The translations under genes were made by a program, and so were the position numbers. From NCBI GenBank assembly GCA_013043685.1, contig JABDNT010000016.1, forward strand, positions 62,001-126,000: a stretch of 64,000 nt of DNA. The letters run 5' to 3'. Under the pieces are notes generated by a model. It saw only the letters and a list, made by a program, of their open reading frames with translations, made no database searches and was not told where the DNA came from. The DNA comes from Flavobacteriaceae bacterium. GTDB lineage: Bacteria; Bacteroidota; Bacteroidia; Flavobacteriales; Flavobacteriaceae. Below are positions 25,805 through 34,748 of the stretch, in pieces (position 1 is the stretch's first letter; every line of letters starts with the position of its first letter).

Positions 25805-26113
25805 TTAAATACAACTTTTAGGTTTTGGTATTCCAGCAATTAATGTGGATTTCTTTAGCGGTCCACCGGGGAATAAGCTGTAAAATTCCTTGATATTGAT
25901 AACGCCGCTTTTCTTTATTCCTCTGATAGAAAGAGCCTCTTCCTTTCGATGTTTATCCTGAAGGTATTCGATCACTTCCCAGTGTTTATCTGTTAATATT
26001 ATATTTTGCTCTTCCGCTAATTTTTCACCAATTTCTTTATCCCACTGGCTGAAATCCAACAGATAGCCTTCTTCATTTACTTCAATTTCACGTTGTTCAA
26101 TCATTTTTTTCAT
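25805..26113 (-). CDS. TusE/DsrC-family sulfur carrier protein
   Basis: A 102-aa DsrC/TusE-fold protein with NEEGYLLDFSQWDKEIGEKLAEE near the start and the flexible C-terminal arm AGIPKPKSCI. The penultimate cysteine (CysA of DsrC) is present; the second cysteine about ten residues before it, required in true DsrC, is absent, so it is TusE- or RspA-like. It lies between genes for a sulfide:quinone reductase and a DsrE-like protein. A role as persulfide carrier in sulfide oxidation is more likely than tRNA thiolation, because the partners TusBCD and MnmA are not nearby. Confidence 0.88.
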   Translation of the reverse strand: MKKMIEQREIEVNEEGYLLDFSQWDKEIGEKLAEEQNIILTDKHWEVIEYLQDKHRKEEALSIRGIKKSGVINIKEFYSLFPGGPLKKSTLIAGIPKPKSCI

Positions 26114-26128
26114 GGTCTTATAATTTAA

Positions 26129-27373
26129 TTAATTCACTTTTTCGTAATGTTTTCCTTTTTCACTCATAGTGGCAGAAACGAAAGGTATATGTACTCCTTT
26201 AATAAGCATATTCCAATATACCCACCTGAATGCCATTTTACCCATATGATTCGCCCGGCTCTCTTTCAACAGACGTAATGGCCCGACACCGGGAAAAGGA
26301 AATGTACCTTCTACAGGTTCGTGGGTATAATTAAAGTCGATCAGTAAGGCTTTTCCGTTTCCGGTTTCAATAAAACAGTTCGCGTGTCCGTCAAACTCTT
26401 CTTTTAATTCCTCACCCTTGATATAGCGTAGAATATTATCTGTTAGTATTTCAGCTTCAAAATGAGCAACGGATCCCGCCTTGGAGGCCGGTATGTTGGT
26501 GGCATCACCAATAGCAAAAATGTTTTCATGTTCCAGGGTTTGCAACGAACCTTTATTAGTTGGAATAAAGTTGAGATCATCGCCCATACCAGAGCGCTCA
26601 ATAACGGAATCACCCATATTAGTTGGCACCGTGACCAGGAGGTCATATTCTACTTCCGTATCGGCGTAATCGATTATCTTATTATTCTCATAATCGACAC
26701 GTTCAATATTGAAATCTGTTACCTCCTTAATATTTTTTTCTTCCAATAAATAATGTAGCGTTTTTGTAGCGGTTGGCTTGGTAAAAGCACCGCCTAAGGG
26801 CGTTACAAAGGTTATATCGACCTTATCCCTCATTCCTTTATGCTTGAAGTAAGAATCGGCCAGGAATGCAAACTCCAGTGGAGCGACGGGACATTTAATA
26901 GGCATTTCAGTGATATGAACCACTAGTTTACCACCCTCCCATTCTCGTAATTTATCGCGCAGGGCCTTAGCACCTTCATAGGTGTAGAAGTCGAAAATAT
27001 TCTTATACCACATTGGGCCATCCATGCCTTCAATCTCATCCGGGGCAATTTTAGAACCCGTAGCGACGATAAGAATATCATAGGATAATTGTTCATTATT
27101 TTCGAGAATTACCCTATTCTCCTTCGGCTCAATTAGTTCAATTCGCTTCTGAATATAGGTCGCATTTTTAGGAATGAATTTCCGCCCTTTTTTCTTTACC
27201 TGTTTAGTTGTATAAATATCAAATGGTAAGAACAGAAATCCAGGTTGATAGTAATGTGTTTTAAATTGATCGACAATGGTGATCTTCCATTCATTTTTGG
27301 GGAGCTTCTTGATAAGATGATTAGACATCATGGTACCTGCCGTACCAGCCCCTAGTATTACTAAATTTTTCAT
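26129..27373 (-). CDS. sqr: Sulfide:quinone oxidoreductase-like flavoprotein
   Basis: A 414-aa FAD oxidoreductase that would take electrons from sulfide to the quinone pool at the membrane. The start MKNLVILGAGTAGTMM carries the FAD Rossmann motif; the second cofactor segment NIFAIGDATNIPASKAGSVAH is near residue 295. Two cysteines in expected SQR positions are present (PIKCPVAP near 160, HANCFIETG near 335), and the C-terminal amphipathic part could bind membrane. The ORF track start at 27391 adds MGNQES; the Met at 27373 fits the family better. First gene of the sulfur operon. Confidence 0.86.
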   Translation of the reverse strand: MKNLVILGAGTAGTMMSNHLIKKLPKNEWKITIVDQFKTHYYQPGFLFLPFDIYTTKQVKKKGRKFIPKNATYIQKRIELIEPKENRVILENNEQLSYDILIVATGSKIAPDEIEGMDGPMWYKNIFDFYTYEGAKALRDKLREWEGGKLVVHITEMPIKCPVAPLEFAFLADSYFKHKGMRDKVDITFVTPLGGAFTKPTATKTLHYLLEEKNIKEVTDFNIERVDYENNKIIDYADTEVEYDLLVTVPTNMGDSVIERSGMGDDLNFIPTNKGSLQTLEHENIFAIGDATNIPASKAGSVAHFEAEILTDNILRYIKGEELKEEFDGHANCFIETGNGKALLIDFNYTHEPVEGTFPFPGVGPLRLLKESRANHMGKMAFRWVYWNMLIKGVHIPFVSATMSEKGKHYEKVN

Positions 27374-27432
27374 GCTTTCTTGATTACCCATTCTATGTGG
27401 ATATATACTTTACCCAATGAATTATTACGGCG

Positions 27433-27475
27433 TAAAATTAAACGCGTTCACAGGAAATTTTTATGACATTTATCA
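27433..27475 (-). promoter_or_regulatory. Regulon site plus -7 box driving the sqr operon
   Basis: TGACATTTATCA at 27464-27475, 23 nt, then TAATTTTA (minus, 27440-27433). Confidence 0.75.
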
Positions 27476-27512
27476 TGTACTAAGCGTCATTTTTTCGATT
27501 GTTTGTTTTTAC

Positions 27513-27555
27513 TGATTTTTATCATATATCCTGAAAATTCTCGTCTATAGATTTG
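27513..27555 (+). promoter_or_regulatory. Regulon site plus -7 box upstream of the FadL-like porin
   Basis: TGATTTTTATCA at 27513-27524, 23 nt, then TAGATTTG at 27548-27555. The leader would be about 85 nt, longer than most. A separate site from that of sqr, 38 bp away. Confidence 0.72.
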
Positions 27556-27647
27556 TACCCATTATTGAGTATTAACATGAACTAAGCGGTATAATTTCGC
27601 TTTTGTATTACAGAGAAGAATACCGCTGGTTTTAAACACCATAAACC

Positions 27648-28973
27648 ATGAGAAACTTTTTAAGTATTCTGGTATTCCTGTTTTCTATAGCACTTTATTC
27701 ACAAGCAGGACATATCATGCAGGGAGTAGGATCTGTAAATATGTCAATGGGTGGCGCGGCCACCGGGCAACCAACGGACATTTCAGGTGCGTTGCACTGG
27801 AATCCTGCTGCAATCTCAACTTTCGATGAAGATATATTGAAAGTCGATATCGGATTTTTCTTTTCTTCACCCGAACTAAGTTCAACAGTACCTGTATTTA
27901 ACGAGATGGGAGAACCTACAGGTCAATTTTTCAGTGGGGTCACTGAAGACGACAGAGGTGTTTCTCCTTTGCCAAACCTTGCAATGGTTTGGGGAGCTTC
28001 AGACAGCAAGAGTACATTCGGTGCTTCTGCATTCGGTATAAGTGGATTTGGGGTAACCTTCCCCGAAAATGCTTCTAACCCAATTAACGCACCACAAAAT
28101 TTCGGAGGTTTCGGAAGAATAGAATCCGACTATAGCTTGCTACAGTTAAGTTTTTCCTGGGCCTATCAGTTATCAGACCAATTCTCTATAGGTCTGCAAC
28201 CTAATTTCAACTACGCTACTTTAGAACTTATGCCAAACCCAACTGCTAATCCAACCGCATTTGGTTACCCGTCTACAGATAAAGCCACTGCCCTTGGATT
28301 TGGTGGACAGATTGGACTTTTCTATGATACAGGTGTAGGTTTCAAATTCGGTACTTCCTATAAGACCGTTCAGTCTTTTGGCGATTTCGAATTGGAGAAC
28401 ACCTACCTGAACGGAGCTACAGCAACCAACGAACTGGCATTGGATTACCCCGCTATCTGGTCTTTCGGAGCTGGATTTTCTGAAGGAGATTTCGACATCG
28501 CTCTGGACTACAGACTGGTAGATTACGAAAATACCGACGGATTCTCAGAAACAGGTTGGACACAAACAGCCTCAGTTTCTGGTTTCGGATGGAAGAATAT
28601 TAGCATTATCTCCGCAGGTGTTCAATACAAAGGAGTTGATAAACTTCCATTACGTGTTGGATATACTTATAGTTCAAATCCAATAGAAAGTGACGTGGCA
28701 TTCTTTAACGTACCGGCAACGGCCATTATAGAAAATGCCTTCCAATTTGGATTAAGTTATGAGGTTAGCCACTGTATAAAACTTGATGGAATGTTCCATT
28801 ATGGATCCAGTGCAGGTGCCACCTCAGGCCCATTACTAAATCCGATGTTCATATCCAACTTCCCACCTTACGGAGCAATTCCGGGTAGTGAAGTATCTTA
28901 CGATATGACTACTTCCATGGTTATGGTGGGTGCCAGCTATACCTTCAAAACAAAAACTGAGGACACTGATTAA
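27648..28973 (+). CDS. FadL/OmpP1/TodX-family outer-membrane porin
   Basis: A 441-aa beta-barrel protein of the long-chain fatty acid/aromatic transport family. A signal peptide (MRNFLSILVFLFSIALYSQAG, cleavage near 20) is followed by the hallmark NMSMGGAATGQPTDISGALHWNPAAIS, the N-terminal hatch region with its NPA motif. The rest is an alternating-strand barrel ending in MVMVGASYTFKTK. Substrate in anoxic or sulfidic conditions is not known; hydrophobic compounds are typical for the family. Divergent from the sqr operon with its own regulon site. Confidence 0.92.
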   Translation: MRNFLSILVFLFSIALYSQAGHIMQGVGSVNMSMGGAATGQPTDISGALHWNPAAISTFDEDILKVDIGFFFSSPELSSTVPVFNEMGEPTGQFFSGVTEDDRGVSPLPNLAMVWGASDSKSTFGASAFGISGFGVTFPENASNPINAPQNFGGFGRIESDYSLLQLSFSWAYQLSDQFSIGLQPNFNYATLELMPNPTANPTAFGYPSTDKATALGFGGQIGLFYDTGVGFKFGTSYKTVQSFGDFELENTYLNGATATNELALDYPAIWSFGAGFSEGDFDIALDYRLVDYENTDGFSETGWTQTASVSGFGWKNISIISAGVQYKGVDKLPLRVGYTYSSNPIESDVAFFNVPATAIIENAFQFGLSYEVSHCIKLDGMFHYGSSAGATSGPLLNPMFISNFPPYGAIPGSEVSYDMTTSMVMVGASYTFKTKTEDTD

Positions 28974-28990
28974 CACTTAGAGTTTTCTGA

Positions 28991-29035
28991 AAGAACTATT
29001 TAAGGCCAAATTCAATTTGGCTTTAAATAGTTCTT
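28991..29035 (+). terminator. Long perfect hairpin terminator after the FadL-like gene
   Basis: Inverted repeat of about 22 bp (left arm AAGAACTATTTAAGGCCAAA, right arm its complement with one wobble), loop of one base. Strong stem with a flanking T-run on both strands, so it may also insulate the next gene. Confidence 0.85.
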
Positions 29036-29064
29036 TATCTTTCCGGACGGAAATCGAATAAACG

Positions 29065-29769
29065 TTGGAGTTAACTTTCCCTTTCATATCAGCCTTACTG
29101 GCTTCCATGCTTCATGTAATAACTGGCCCGGATCATTTGGCTGCGGTTACACCTTTTGCGTTAACGGCGAAAAGAAAAGCCTGGAGGATAGGTTTAGCGT
29201 GGGGTTTAGGCCACTTGTCAGGTATGCTCATAATAGGGATCCTCATGGCACTTTTCAATGAATTAGTCCCCATAGAAGGAATTTCCAATTATTCAGAGCA
29301 ACTGGTAGGTCTGCTATTAATTGGGATTGGCCTGTGGGTGTGGTATAAAATTTTCAGTCGGAAAAAAGTTCATAAACACCTGCACGTTCATGCGGAGAAT
29401 TCCCCCGTTATTCATACACATGCTCACGACCATAGTGACGAAAAAGTTCATCACCATACGCATGAAAAAAAGTCGCGTCAGAGCGCAACAGCTGCCTTTG
29501 GAATTGGTATTGTCCATGGTCTGGCCGGAATCACTCACTTCTTGCTATTCCTGCCGGTGCTAAGCTTTGAAAGCTGGACAGATTCGACGAATTATATCGT
29601 GGGATTTAGCGTAGGAATCGTTTTGGCGATGACCGCCTATGCGCTTATTGTAGGAAAAATATCCTCATTAGCACAAGGTGGACATAACGATACCTTTTTT
29701 AAGGGTGTTAGGTTCACAGCCGGGCTATTCGCAATAATTATTGGGATCTACTGGCTATTATCGTTTTAA
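29065..29769 (+). CDS. NicO/HupE-like nickel/cobalt permease with histidine-rich loop
   Basis: A 234-aa polytopic protein of the nickel/cobalt transporter (UreH/RcnA/NicO) group. TM1 holds MLHVITGPDHLAAVTPF, with the H-x6-DH metal motif. A cytoplasmic loop at ~115-140 is histidine-rich (HTHAHDHSDEKVHHHTHEK), and a later TM repeats GIVHGLAGITHFL. The start is TTG at 29065 (MELTFPF); an ATG at 29107 would truncate TM1. It ends 4 bp inside hypE on the other strand. Nickel supply for the two hydrogenases is the obvious inference, since neither operon encodes another transporter. No regulon site upstream. Confidence 0.8.
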   Translation: MELTFPFISALLASMLHVITGPDHLAAVTPFALTAKRKAWRIGLAWGLGHLSGMLIIGILMALFNELVPIEGISNYSEQLVGLLLIGIGLWVWYKIFSRKKVHKHLHVHAENSPVIHTHAHDHSDEKVHHHTHEKKSRQSATAAFGIGIVHGLAGITHFLLFLPVLSFESWTDSTNYIVGFSVGIVLAMTAYALIVGKISSLAQGGHNDTFFKGVRFTAGLFAIIIGIYWLLSF

Positions 29770-30791
29770 CATATTCGGGGTAACTGCTCTCCGATCAACG
29801 GACTCACTATTCGTTTACCACCAATTATGCTATGCATAACAACTTTCGAAGGATTTTCATTTGAGATTTCTCCTATACAAACAGCGTTTCTTCCTTTTTC
29901 ATCATTTCGCATAGCGTCGATAACCTCATCGGCAATCTCATTGTCAACTATCACAACAAATACGCCCTCATTAGCCACATATAGTGGGTCCAATCCAAGA
30001 ATCTCACACGCAGCAGCTACTTGTTTTTCCAATGGAATATCCTTTTCATAAATTGAAACTCCTTTAGCTGTATCGTTTGCAATCTCAGATAATACACCCG
30101 ATAGGCCTCCTCTTGTTGGATCTCGCAACAAGTGAATTTTTTCACCAAATCCATCCAGCAAATCCTTAACCAGATAATTTAGGTTGGTGGTGTCACTTAT
30201 AATATCTGATTCGAATTGTAATCCCTTGCGCTCCGACATAATAGCCATTCCATGTTGTGCGATATATCCGCTAACAATAATCTTGTCACCTACTTTTATT
30301 CGATCGGTTGAAATGTTAGCTCCGGGATGTACTTTACCAAATCCGGTGGTATTGACGAATATCTTATCTCCTTTACCACGCTCCACTACTTTGGTGTCAC
30401 CCGTAATTACCTGAACACCGCATTCATCTGCCGTCTGCTTTATCGATTCAACGATTTTTATAAAATCGTTCATGTCCATCCCTTCCTCGACTATAAAGGC
30501 AAGTGAGAGATATTCAGGAATACCACCACACATGGCGATATCATTAACTGTTCCGTGAACGGCTAACTCACCTATGTTGCCGCCTTTAAAGAATACCGGA
30601 GAGACCACAAAACTATCTGTAGATATAGCTATTTCACCTTCGATCTTTACAATAGAACCATCGTGCTTTTGGTTCAGATATGGATTGTTAAATACCTTGA
30701 AAATGATCTCGTCCAATAATTCACGGGTCATAAGACCCCCACTACCATGACCAAGATTGATCGATTTATAGTTGGATAACTCTATACTCAT
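29766..30791 (-). CDS. hypE: Hydrogenase maturation protein HypE
   Basis: A 341-aa protein that dehydrates a carbamoylated C-terminal cysteine to the thiocyanate used as CN ligand of the NiFe site. It starts with LGHGSGGLMTRELL and ends PRIC, the invariant carbamoyl-accepting tail. The AIR-synthase-like nucleotide domain contains DSFVVSPVFFKGG and DPTRGGLSGVL. Last gene of the hydrogenase-1 unit, 6 nt after hypD. Confidence 0.97.
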   Translation of the reverse strand: MSIELSNYKSINLGHGSGGLMTRELLDEIIFKVFNNPYLNQKHDGSIVKIEGEIAISTDSFVVSPVFFKGGNIGELAVHGTVNDIAMCGGIPEYLSLAFIVEEGMDMNDFIKIVESIKQTADECGVQVITGDTKVVERGKGDKIFVNTTGFGKVHPGANISTDRIKVGDKIIVSGYIAQHGMAIMSERKGLQFESDIISDTTNLNYLVKDLLDGFGEKIHLLRDPTRGGLSGVLSEIANDTAKGVSIYEKDIPLEKQVAAACEILGLDPLYVANEGVFVVIVDNEIADEVIDAMRNDEKGRNAVCIGEISNENPSKVVMHSIIGGKRIVSPLIGEQLPRIC

Positions 30792-30797
30792 AAATTC

Positions 30798-31889
30798 TCA
30801 ATTATTTAAATTTGTGGCAAAGTGATAATATGCTGCGCAAGCTCCTTCCGAAGAAACCATAGGTGCTCCCATAGGATTTGAAGGGGTACATCTTGAACCA
30901 AATTCACTGCATTCACCCGGTTTTTTTATTCCTTTCAATATCGCACCTGCAATGCATGTAGCGTGTTCTTTTGTGGAAATAGATTCAACACCAAATTTCA
31001 ATTCTGCATCAAAATGGCTGTATTCCGATCGTAGCACATAACCACTTTTAGGAATGGTGCCTATGCCTCTCCAATCCCTGTCCCCAATTTCAAAAACTTT
31101 GGCGATAACTTCTTTCGCGGCTAAATTGCCTTCTTCCTTTACAATTCTGGCGTACTGATTCTCAACAACAAACCTCCCTGCCTCCAACTGAGATACCGCC
31201 ATGAAGATGCCTTCGACCAAATCCAATGGTTCGAATCCGGTAACAACAATTGGGATCTCATATTTAGTACTGAGTTCATGATATTCTGACGTGCCCATAA
31301 TAGCACACACATTACCAGCACCGAGGAAAGCATCAATATTACAAAATTCGTCGTCCAGGATCGCTTCCATGGCAGGTGGTACCAATACGTGCGAAACGAG
31401 GATGGAATAATTTTTAAGTCCTTCGTTTTTAGCGTGTAAAACAGAAAGTGCATTTGCCGGTGCCGTCGTTTCAAATCCCACTGCGAAGAATACGACTTCC
31501 CTGTCCGGGTTATCGGCCGCAATTCTAACCGCTTCCAAAGGTGAATACAGTATACGCAAATCACCACCGTCCGATTTAGCTTCCAACAAGCTTTTTTTAC
31601 TTCCCGGAACGCGTATCATGTCTCCAAATGAACATACGATCACGCCCTGATCCATCAATGCGATCGCCTTGTCTATAAGCACCAGGGGTGTAACACAAAC
31701 AGGACATCCGGGACCATGGATCATCTGTACCTTATCAGGCAGCAGATCAATAATCCCATTCTTTATCAGTCCATGAGTTTGGCCGCCACAAACCTCCATG
31801 ATCTTCCATGGACGAGTCACCGTTTTCTCAATACGCTTGAGGTAATTTTTGGTGGCTTCCAGGTTTCTATATTCGTTTAGATACTTCAT
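30798..31889 (-). CDS. hypD: Hydrogenase maturation protein HypD
   Basis: A 363-aa iron-sulfur protein that, with HypC and HypE, builds the Fe(CN)2CO group. Conserved cysteine motifs are MEVCGGQTHGLI near residue 33, GPGCPVCVTPL near 60, and the [4Fe-4S] cluster region FGSRCTPSNPMGAP with EGACAAYY at the C-terminus. Overlaps hypF by 4 nt and precedes hypE. Its partner HypC is encoded in the other hydrogenase operon. Confidence 0.97.
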   Translation of the reverse strand: MKYLNEYRNLEATKNYLKRIEKTVTRPWKIMEVCGGQTHGLIKNGIIDLLPDKVQMIHGPGCPVCVTPLVLIDKAIALMDQGVIVCSFGDMIRVPGSKKSLLEAKSDGGDLRILYSPLEAVRIAADNPDREVVFFAVGFETTAPANALSVLHAKNEGLKNYSILVSHVLVPPAMEAILDDEFCNIDAFLGAGNVCAIMGTSEYHELSTKYEIPIVVTGFEPLDLVEGIFMAVSQLEAGRFVVENQYARIVKEEGNLAAKEVIAKVFEIGDRDWRGIGTIPKSGYVLRSEYSHFDAELKFGVESISTKEHATCIAGAILKGIKKPGECSEFGSRCTPSNPMGAPMVSSEGACAAYYHFATNLNN

Positions 31890-34165
31890 GAATTCGTCGT
31901 ATTCTTAGTACAATGTATGTAATACATTAGTTGTCCAAATGAAATATTTTCATCATTTGGAGATAATTCCCGGTGAAAATACAGTTTATGCCCGCTACCA
32001 ACTATGTCATTTATCATATCCACCAAAATTGTATTCTGAAAAACACCCCCGCTAAAAGCGATGTTCTTGATATTACGGGCCGTTGCCACATCTTTCACCA
32101 GAGAAGCAAGCGTGTACAGAAAATTTACAATGATTCGCTCTCTGGAGGTACCAGACCTGAAATCGGAGTATAAATTATTCCAGATAGCTCGAGTTGAAAT
32201 TATGGTGCCTTCCATTTCCGGAGCATAAGTCATACATTCATCTAAATTATAATTTGAAACATAATTCTCCAATAGGATTGCCGCTTCCCCTTCATAGGAA
32301 TTCAGATCACAAATATCCAACAATGAAGCCACCGCATCAAAGAGTCTTCCAACGGAAGAAGTCTTCAAATTGTTCTCTTCTTTTACCGAACTGTAGATAG
32401 TTATTTCTTGCTCTGAAAATTTGTGTGCGATTTCCGGGATGTCTTCGGAAGAAGTAATTGAAAGAAGCGATAGCCTGGGTTCTTTGGCCATTTTATCTCC
32501 GGCCAGCCAGTCGAAATACTCAAAATGGGATAACCGATCCATAGTCTTGTTTTCAAAGGTGAAGAATTCTCCTCCCCATATGGCACCATCATCGCCATAG
32601 CCCGTTCCATCCCACACAACACCAAGAATGGGTTCTGAATGGTCAAATAAGTTATACTCGCCCATCACGGCTGCGAAATGAGCCTTGTGATGTTGCACCT
32701 TGTAGTGATCAACTTCGTTTTCCTTGGCTAACTCAATACCGTACAGCGTACTTTGGTAGGCCGGATGCTTATCCACGAGTATCACATCAGGTTCTTGTTC
32801 AAATAAACGAATGAATTTAGTAACCGTATCGACGAAGCGCCGATACACATCATAATGGTCGAGTACACCCAGATACTCACTCATGTACAAATAATCATTC
32901 GGAATAAACGCTATGGTACTTTTTAGATTGCCACCCAATGCCATGACCCTTTCAGTAGTGCTTTCTGTTCTCTTAAAAAGATTGGGTGCATATCCCCGCG
33001 AGCGTCTGAACATAACCGGTATCCCCGATCTTTCGGAAATCTTAACCACAGAATCGTCTTGTGGATTTATAATTCTTAAATTATGATTGAAAAAATAATC
33101 GGCCACATCTCTAAGTATGACCGTGCTTTCTTTTTCATCACTTAGGATAGGCGACCCATGCAGATTTCCGCTGGTGGCTACAATGGGTCTGTCAAGTTCA
33201 TTCGCAAGTAGCTGCATAATCCCGGAATATGGTAGCATAACTCCTAATTGACTGAGCCCCGGGGCAACTGCCTTCCCGGCTACATCTCCTTTATAATCCT
33301 TCATGGGAATAATAACGATAGGTCGTTCGGGAGAGCACAGGAGCTTTTTTTGCTGTTGTGATAGTCGCAGTCCTTGTTCCAACAATTCCAGTGACGGATA
33401 CATCACTGCAAATGGTTTGTCCGGTCTGTTCTTTTTCTTCCTTAAACTCTCAACTGTTTCTTCGGAAGTTGCATCGCAACACAGTAAATATCCGCCGGTA
33501 TTCTTGATGGCAATTATTTCTCCTTCACTCAGCAGTTCTGCCATTTTACTGAAGATCTGATTGCGGGTAACCTGCATTTCTTTTTCGTTATTGTCAACCA
33601 GTTTATACCCGATACCACAAACACTACAGGAATTGGTTTGTGAGTGAAAGCGCCGGTCTTCCGGATTCGCGTATTCATTTATGCATTGCTCGCACATCTC
33701 AAATTCACTGATACTTGTATGATCACGTTCAAAAGGGAATGTATTCGTGATTGCCCAGCGCGGACCACAATTTACGCAGGTAGTGAAAGGATAGTGAAAC
33801 CTTCTGTTTTCCCTATTGGAAATATCATTTTTACAATCCTTGCAAATAGCAAAATCCGGAGTGAGTTGAAGATTTAATTTTCCCGATTTTTTTGAAGGGA
33901 TTATTTGAAATTCATCAAACTGTCGCAATTCAATATCCTGAAAGTGATGGCTATTTATTCTGGCAACTTTAGGCGGGTGTTCAATTAATTTTTGATAAAA
34001 GGAATGAACTTCTTCTTCAGTACCTGACGCAATTATTATTACTCCTTCCTCATTATTGGAAACGGTACCCTTAATATTAAATTCCTTAGCCAAAACATAG
34101 ACATACGGTCTAAAACCCACCCCCTGAACCTGACCGGTGATTATTAATTTATATGTTTTGAGCAT
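31886..34165 (-). CDS. hypF: Carbamoyltransferase HypF
   Basis: A 759-aa enzyme that makes carbamoyl-AMP from carbamoyl phosphate and transfers the carbamoyl group to HypE. Domains in order: acylphosphatase-like (1-90; GQVQGVGFRPYVY), zinc-finger region (105-185; CKDCKND, CVNCGPRW, CEQC, CSVCG), YrdC-like (200-380; KNTGGYLLCCDAT), and a Kae1-like C-terminal part with the metal motif VQHHKAHFAAVMGE near 495. Length is normal. Overlaps hypD by 4 nt and follows the protease gene by 46 nt. Confidence 0.97.
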   Translation of the reverse strand: MLKTYKLIITGQVQGVGFRPYVYVLAKEFNIKGTVSNNEEGVIIIASGTEEEVHSFYQKLIEHPPKVARINSHHFQDIELRQFDEFQIIPSKKSGKLNLQLTPDFAICKDCKNDISNRENRRFHYPFTTCVNCGPRWAITNTFPFERDHTSISEFEMCEQCINEYANPEDRRFHSQTNSCSVCGIGYKLVDNNEKEMQVTRNQIFSKMAELLSEGEIIAIKNTGGYLLCCDATSEETVESLRKKKNRPDKPFAVMYPSLELLEQGLRLSQQQKKLLCSPERPIVIIPMKDYKGDVAGKAVAPGLSQLGVMLPYSGIMQLLANELDRPIVATSGNLHGSPILSDEKESTVILRDVADYFFNHNLRIINPQDDSVVKISERSGIPVMFRRSRGYAPNLFKRTESTTERVMALGGNLKSTIAFIPNDYLYMSEYLGVLDHYDVYRRFVDTVTKFIRLFEQEPDVILVDKHPAYQSTLYGIELAKENEVDHYKVQHHKAHFAAVMGEYNLFDHSEPILGVVWDGTGYGDDGAIWGGEFFTFENKTMDRLSHFEYFDWLAGDKMAKEPRLSLLSITSSEDIPEIAHKFSEQEITIYSSVKEENNLKTSSVGRLFDAVASLLDICDLNSYEGEAAILLENYVSNYNLDECMTYAPEMEGTIISTRAIWNNLYSDFRSGTSRERIIVNFLYTLASLVKDVATARNIKNIAFSGGVFQNTILVDMINDIVGSGHKLYFHRELSPNDENISFGQLMYYIHCTKNTTNS

Positions 34166-34211
34166 TTTATCATCTTAAGATTCAAAAAGGGAGCGTACTA
34201 ATTTAAGAAAA

Positions 34212-34748
34212 TTAAGAATGTAACTTTTCAGCAAGTTTTAAGACTTTATCAATCGTTCGGGGAATGGCTTCCTTAACGGGTTTTGAGAGTTCAACGGTCA
34301 TAGGTTTCACTTCTTGTATGGAAATGGTGATCAACAGAATTTCCGGTACCTCATCCATTAGATAGACGGCTTCTATCATATCCTTAAGTCCAACATCATG
34401 CACGCTTAGAGCATTTGGGAAATCTGAAGCGAATTTAGGTGTAATAATGCTAATACTTCCGGGAGTTTTACCATCCATAGTGGCATCAATGAAAATAATT
34501 TTCGGGTAGGCCTCAAAACAACTCAACAGCAACAACCCTCCAGTGCCTCCGTCCAAAATGTCAACGGCATCGGGTAGATCCATTTTCGACATTTCCTGGA
34601 TAATATGTACCCCAATACCTTCATCCCCCATTAAATAATTCCCAACTCCCATCACTAAAATACAATCCGATTTGTCCTTTTCGAAGAAAAAGGAATCACT
34701 CGATACAGCAATGGGTGACGGATTATTATCTTTATATGTGCTCATCAC
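34212..34748 (-). CDS. Hydrogenase maturation protease, HyaD/HybD type
   Basis: A 178-aa endopeptidase that removes the C-terminal tail of the large subunit after nickel insertion. Motif VMGVGNYLMGDEGIGVHIIQEM carries the first nickel-binding acidic residue; DILDGGTGGLLLL and a later HDVGLKD provide the others. It overlaps the 3' end of the cytochrome b gene by 17 nt. By position, its substrate is the 577-aa large subunit (tail after AVH). A separate HoxW-like protease is encoded at 43.6 kb for HoxH. Confidence 0.93.
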   Translation of the reverse strand: MMSTYKDNNPSPIAVSSDSFFFEKDKSDCILVMGVGNYLMGDEGIGVHIIQEMSKMDLPDAVDILDGGTGGLLLLSCFEAYPKIIFIDATMDGKTPGSISIITPKFASDFPNALSVHDVGLKDMIEAVYLMDEVPEILLITISIQEVKPMTVELSKPVKEAIPRTIDKVLKLAEKLHS

